Positions 5,672-8,643 of a stretch of 8,643 nt of DNA are shown piece after piece. A program made the translations under genes and the position numbers. Origin of the DNA: Planctomycetota bacterium. GTDB lineage: Bacteria > Planctomycetota > SBBH01 > JAHFOU01. Position 1 is the first letter of the stretch. The number at the start of each line of letters is the position of its first letter. The DNA lies in contig JAHFOU010000083.1 in NCBI GenBank assembly GCA_023261525.1, forward strand, positions 1-8,643, given 5' to 3'. The notes under the pieces were generated by a model. That model saw only the letters and a list, made by a program, of their open reading frames with translations. It did no database searches and was not told where the DNA came from.

Positions 5672-6378
5672 ACCTTCTCGCGATCGATCTCGGCAACTCC
5701 GCGGCCAAGCTCGGCCTCTTCCGGGGGACGAAGCTGGTGCGGCGCTGGCGGATTGCCCACGGAGCTCCCCTGCCCCGCCTGCCGTTTTCTCCCGAGGTCG
5801 TCGGAATCTCCTCGGTGAATCCTCCGGCCCTGCGTCGCCTTCTACCGAAACTGAAACGCCTGGGGGTGCCTGTCCGGATCGCCGGACGGGGCTTGCGCAT
5901 CCCCTTGGACATCCGGACCCGGGGCACGGGAACCGACCGTCTCCTGGCGGCCTATGCGGCCTTCTGCCGGGAGCGCGGCCCGGTCGCCGTGCTGGATGCG
6001 GGGACGGCCCTGACCCTTTCCCTGGTCGACGGCCGGGGCCGCTTCCTGGGCGGGGCGATCGCCCCGGGGCCCGCCCTCGCTCTCGAAGCCCTGGCTCGGG
6101 GCACGGCCCAACTGCCAAGGTTGGGTGGATCCGCATCCCCCCGGATCGGAAAGGCTACGGCGTCCGCGATGCGTTCGGGCGCCGCCCTGGCCGCACGGGG
6201 CTTCGCGCGGGAGGCCGCGGCGCTGGCGAGGAAGGCCCTGGGCCGGAAGGTCCCGGTCTATCTCACCGGGGGAGACGCGAGACTCCTGAAGGGAGCGGTC
6301 CCGGAGGCTCATCTGGCAGAATCTCTGGTCCTGGAAGGGATCGCGGAAACGCTACTGCCCGCACCCGCGACGAAATAG
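5668..6378 (+). CDS. coaX: Type III pantothenate kinase (CoaX)
   Basis: A 236-residue ASKHA-fold kinase that phosphorylates pantothenate with ATP, the first step of coenzyme A synthesis in the cytoplasm. Motifs: the N-terminal phosphate loop AIDLGNSAAKLGLF (5-18) with Asp7; GTGTDRL (86-92) with Asp90; LDAGTALT (109-116) with Asp110; FLGGAIAPG (126-134); TAQLPR (146-151); IGKATASAMRSG (160-171); and LTGGD (199-203). Asp7/Asp90/Asp110 match the three conserved aspartates of characterised CoaX enzymes in position and spacing. The N-terminal half is compact: the segment between WRI (27-29) and SSVNPP (48-53) is about 20 residues shorter than in many homologues, and the usual second Asp of D-x-G-T-A-x-T-x-D is Ser118. 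The frame extends upstream inside miaA, but ATG 5668 gives the proper N-terminus. It overlaps the miaA stop (ATGA) and has GGAGG at 5653-5657, 10 nt upstream. Confidence 0.95.
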   Translation: MNLLAIDLGNSAAKLGLFRGTKLVRRWRIAHGAPLPRLPFSPEVVGISSVNPPALRRLLPKLKRLGVPVRIAGRGLRIPLDIRTRGTGTDRLLAAYAAFCRERGPVAVLDAGTALTLSLVDGRGRFLGGAIAPGPALALEALARGTAQLPRLGGSASPRIGKATASAMRSGAALAARGFAREAAALARKALGRKVPVYLTGGDARLLKGAVPEAHLAESLVLEGIAETLLPAPATK

Positions 6379-6390
6379 AGCGTCCGGCCT

Positions 6391-7785
6391 CTACCAGCTC
6401 CCCATCAACCCCATCGCCAGCCCCCCCGCCCCGCCCACGAAGGCCAGGACGGACGCGGCGCTCCACGCGGGCGCCTCCTCAAGCTCCACCCCCTCCGGCG
6501 CCGGCTGGAGGAACATGGCCAGGATGGGCTTCAGATAGTACGCCAGGGCCACCACGCTGTTGAGCACCGCAGCCACCACCAGGAAGCCCAGGCCCCTCTC
6601 CCAGGCGGCGCTGAAGAGCCCCACCTTGGCCACGAAGCCGGCCGTGGGCGGGAAGCCCGCCAGGCCCAGCAGGCAGAACGCCAGCATCAGGGACATCACC
6701 GGCCTCCGGCGCGCCAGTCCCCGCATCCTCGAGATCTCCAGCCCCCCCGTGACGGAGTCCTCCAGGGCAGAGGCCGCCGCGAAGGCACCCAGCGTCAGCA
6801 GGGCATAGGCGACGAGGTAGTAGAGCAGGGGCGAAAGGGAATCGCCCGACCGGATCCCCGCCAGCCCCACCAGGAGGTAGCCGGAGTGGGCGATGGCCGA
6901 GTAGGCCAGCAGGCGCTTGAGCGCGGTCTGGGCCAGGCCCGCCAGGTTGGCGAAGGTCATGGTGGCCAGGGCCGCGACGACCAGCAGGGTGGTCCCGGCC
7001 GGGCACCCCGGAAGGCTCAGCATCGCGAAACGGGCCAGCAGGGCGAAGGCCGCGGCCTTGACCGAGGCGGCCAGGAAGGCCGTGGCCGGCGAGGGCGCCC
7101 CCGCATAGACGTCCGGCACCCAGGCGTGGAAGGGGACCAGGCCCGCCTTGAAGGCCAGGGCGGAGAGCAGGAGGCCGGACGCCAGCAGGCCCAGCGGGCC
7201 GGTCAGCCCCGGGGCCCCGATCCGGGTGCTTCCGGTGGCCCCGTAGTGGCAGGCCGCGCCGTAGAGCAGGAGCCCCGTGGCCACGGCCCCCGGCAGGAAG
7301 TACTTCAGGGCCGCCTCGGCGGAAGAGGCGCGGGTGCGGTCGTATCCGGCCAGGGCATACAGGCAGACCGAGGCGGATTCCAGGGCCAGGACCGCGGTCA
7401 GCCACTCCCGCGCACAGCACATCAGGACCAGGCCGGTGGCGGCCAGGAGGACCAGGAGGCTGAAGTCCCCCGAGCCCAGCCCACGGCGCCGGGCATGGTC
7501 CGGCAGGAGGAGGACGGCGGCCAGGGCTCCGCCCAGGACCACGGCCGAGGCCACGGCGGACAGGGCGTCCCAAGCCAGGAGGCCGTCGAAGGCCGTCGCC
7601 CGGCGGGCCGAGAGGACGAGGGCCAGGAGCAGGGAGGCGCCCAGGGCCGAGCCGGCGAACCAGGGCACCGCGCGGTCCGCATCCCCCTTCAGCCAGCGCG
7701 AGGCCGACAGCAGGGCCAGGGCTCCGACCAGCAGGGGAAGCAGGGGCATCAGCACGGTCCAGTCGTTCCCGCCGCCGCCACTCAT
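6391..7785 (-). CDS. nuoN: NADH-quinone oxidoreductase subunit N (NuoN)
   Basis: A 464-residue antiporter-like membrane subunit of respiratory complex I, which couples quinone reduction to proton pumping. The length and roughly 13-14 hydrophobic helices fit the family. Key charged residues in the membrane are present: Glu136 in LALES, Lys213 in AFKAGLVPFHAWVPDVYAGA, Lys243 in SVKAA, Lys290 and His300 in ALKRLLAYSAIAH, and Lys387 in TAGFVAKVGLF. These correspond to the proton-path residues known from E. coli NuoN (Glu133, Lys217, Lys247, Lys395). The N-terminus has an unusual short Gly run (MSGGGG). The ATG overlaps the nuoM stop as ATGA (7782-7785), and GGAGG lies 9 nt upstream, so translation is both coupled and SD-assisted. 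It appears to be the last gene of the nuo operon, since coaX converges from the other side after 12 bp. Confidence 0.97.
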   Translation of the reverse strand: MSGGGGNDWTVLMPLLPLLVGALALLSASRWLKGDADRAVPWFAGSALGASLLLALVLSARRATAFDGLLAWDALSAVASAVVLGGALAAVLLLPDHARRRGLGSGDFSLLVLLAATGLVLMCCAREWLTAVLALESASVCLYALAGYDRTRASSAEAALKYFLPGAVATGLLLYGAACHYGATGSTRIGAPGLTGPLGLLASGLLLSALAFKAGLVPFHAWVPDVYAGAPSPATAFLAASVKAAAFALLARFAMLSLPGCPAGTTLLVVAALATMTFANLAGLAQTALKRLLAYSAIAHSGYLLVGLAGIRSGDSLSPLLYYLVAYALLTLGAFAAASALEDSVTGGLEISRMRGLARRRPVMSLMLAFCLLGLAGFPPTAGFVAKVGLFSAAWERGLGFLVVAAVLNSVVALAYYLKPILAMFLQPAPEGVELEEAPAWSAASVLAFVGGAGGLAMGLMGSW

Positions 7786-8643
7786 CGGAACAGGCCTCCG
7801 GCCAGGCAGGCCCCCAGCGGGGACATCAGGAAGGCGGGCGCCAGCCCCAGCCCCAAGGCCAGGAGCATCAGCGGCGCGAGCACCAGGATCTCGCGGACGC
7901 GGAGATCGGGGAAATGGTCCTGGGGACAGCGGACCTTGCCGAAGGCCATGCGCTGGTAGGCCCTCAGCAGGTAGGCCGCGCCCAGGACGACGCCCAGGGC
8001 CGCACCGAGCGCCCAGGACGGCCGGGCCTTCCAGGCCGCCGCGACGACGGGAAGCTCTCCCGCGAAGCCGCAGAGCCCCGGGACCCCGGCCGAAGCGAAG
8101 GCGATGAAGCCGAAGGCCGCCGCAAAACGCGGGGCCTTGGTGGCCAGGCCGGAGAAGTCGGCCAGGCGGCGGCTGTGGGAGCGCTCGTAGAGCATGCCGA
8201 CCAGGAAGAACAGGGCGCCCGTCGTGACGGCGTGGCTGAGCATGAGGAAGGCGGCCCCCGTCGCCCCCGCCAGGCGCAGGGTGCAGATGCCCAGCATGCA
8301 GTAGCCGAGGTGGCTGACACTGGAGTAGGCCACGAGCTTCTTCAAGTCGTCCTGGGCCAGGGCCATGAGGGCCCCGTAGAGGATGCCGACCACGGCCAGC
8401 CCCCCCAGCCAGGGCGCGGCGGCCGTCGCCGCCTGGGGGAAGAGCGGGAAGGCGATGCGGAGGAAGCCGTAGACGCCCATCTTGAGCAGGACGCCGGCCA
8501 GGATGACGGAGCCGGCCGTGGGGGCCTCCACGTGGGCCTGGGGAAGCCAGGTGTGGAGCGGGAAGAGCGGGACCTTGATCGCGAAGGCGAGGGCGAAGGC
8601 CGCGAAGGCCCAGGCCTGGAGATGGGCCGGCAACGGTGCCGCG
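7782..8643 (-). CDS. nuoM: NADH-quinone oxidoreductase subunit M (NuoM), partial, C-terminal 286 residues
   Basis: The gene enters from the right edge; the first full codon encodes Ala, and about 200 N-terminal residues of the usual ~500 are missing. The apparent TTG start at 8633 lies within a conserved membrane region and is not a real start. In the visible part, AFAIKVPLFPLHTWLPQAHV (fragment residue 23 is the Lys) and LAGVLLKMGVYGFLR (Lys54) carry the two lysines of the proton channel (E. coli NuoM Lys234 and Lys265). AQDDLKKLVAYSSVSHLGY holds the conserved His111. FAGELPVV holds Glu196, corresponding to the late-helix Glu407 of E. coli NuoM. About eight membrane helices remain. NuoM is one of three antiporter-like pumping subunits of complex I and sits next to NuoN in the membrane arm; its stop overlaps the nuoN start. 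NuoL and the rest of the operon presumably lie beyond the right edge. Confidence 0.96.
   Translation of the reverse strand, partial: AAPLPAHLQAWAFAAFALAFAIKVPLFPLHTWLPQAHVEAPTAGSVILAGVLLKMGVYGFLRIAFPLFPQAATAAAPWLGGLAVVGILYGALMALAQDDLKKLVAYSSVSHLGYCMLGICTLRLAGATGAAFLMLSHAVTTGALFFLVGMLYERSHSRRLADFSGLATKAPRFAAAFGFIAFASAGVPGLCGFAGELPVVAAAWKARPSWALGAALGVVLGAAYLLRAYQRMAFGKVRCPQDHFPDLRVREILVLAPLMLLALGLGLAPAFLMSPLGACLAGGLFR

Noticed and set aside
4613..6136. Long minus-strand open frame (507 codons) opposite miaA and coaX
   Set aside because: It covers two genes with unmistakable family motifs and has Pro/Arg/Gly-rich composition typical of a GC-driven shadow frame.
6886..7959. Plus-strand open frame (357 codons) opposite nuoN and nuoM
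   Set aside because: It lies antisense to two conserved complex I genes and encodes a Gly/Gln/Arg-rich chain without any family signature.
8631..8633. TTG as a start codon for the right-hand nuoM fragment
   Set aside because: The frame stays open to the window edge and the fragment begins in the middle of the conserved NuoM fold, so this is an internal leucine codon.

Overview
This is a GC-rich, gene-dense bacterial chromosomal window with almost no intergenic DNA. It holds ten protein genes (two cut by the window edges), no RNA genes, no mobile elements and no CRISPR array. Long open frames opposite and across the real genes are by-products of the high GC content. The genes (complex I NuoM/NuoN, type III pantothenate kinase, MiaA, two lipoproteins) fit a respiring bacterium. 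The phylum cannot be fixed from this stretch. The GC level and apparent leaderless starts would suit several lineages (for example Acidobacteriota, Planctomycetota or Deinococcota), and that is only a guess.

Layout. (1) Positions 1-2480, minus strand, read right to left: an 85-residue acidic lipoprotein, a 58-residue cysteine-rich lipoprotein, an ABC ATPase, an ABC-2 type permease, and the start of a second ABC-2 permease that runs off the left edge. The genes overlap, abut or lie 26 bp apart, so they look like one operon for an envelope export/efflux complex of unknown substrate (ATPase plus two permeases of the COG4586/COG4587/COG3694 type) preceded by two small lipoproteins. (2) Positions 2481-2568: an 88-bp divergent promoter region. 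(3) Positions 2569-6378, plus strand: a DUF502 membrane protein, a membrane-anchored helical-repeat protein, miaA (tRNA A37 prenylation) and coaX (first step of coenzyme A synthesis). The last three are joined by ATGA stop/start overlaps. (4) Positions 6391-8643, minus strand: the end of a nuo operon, with the C-terminal part of nuoM overlapping a complete nuoN. coaX and nuoN converge with only 12 bp between their stop codons.

Most notable signals. The three genes without a plausible Shine-Dalgarno (the acidic lipoprotein, DUF502 and the repeat protein) each carry a TANNNT hexamer ending 7-8 nt before the ATG, the arrangement expected for leaderless transcripts. Genes inside operons use stop/start overlaps and/or Shine-Dalgarno sequences instead. 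The two-lipoprotein plus ABC-exporter operon, with an eight-cysteine lipoprotein containing a tandem CCT repeat, is the best candidate here for something undescribed. The rest is ordinary housekeeping content.
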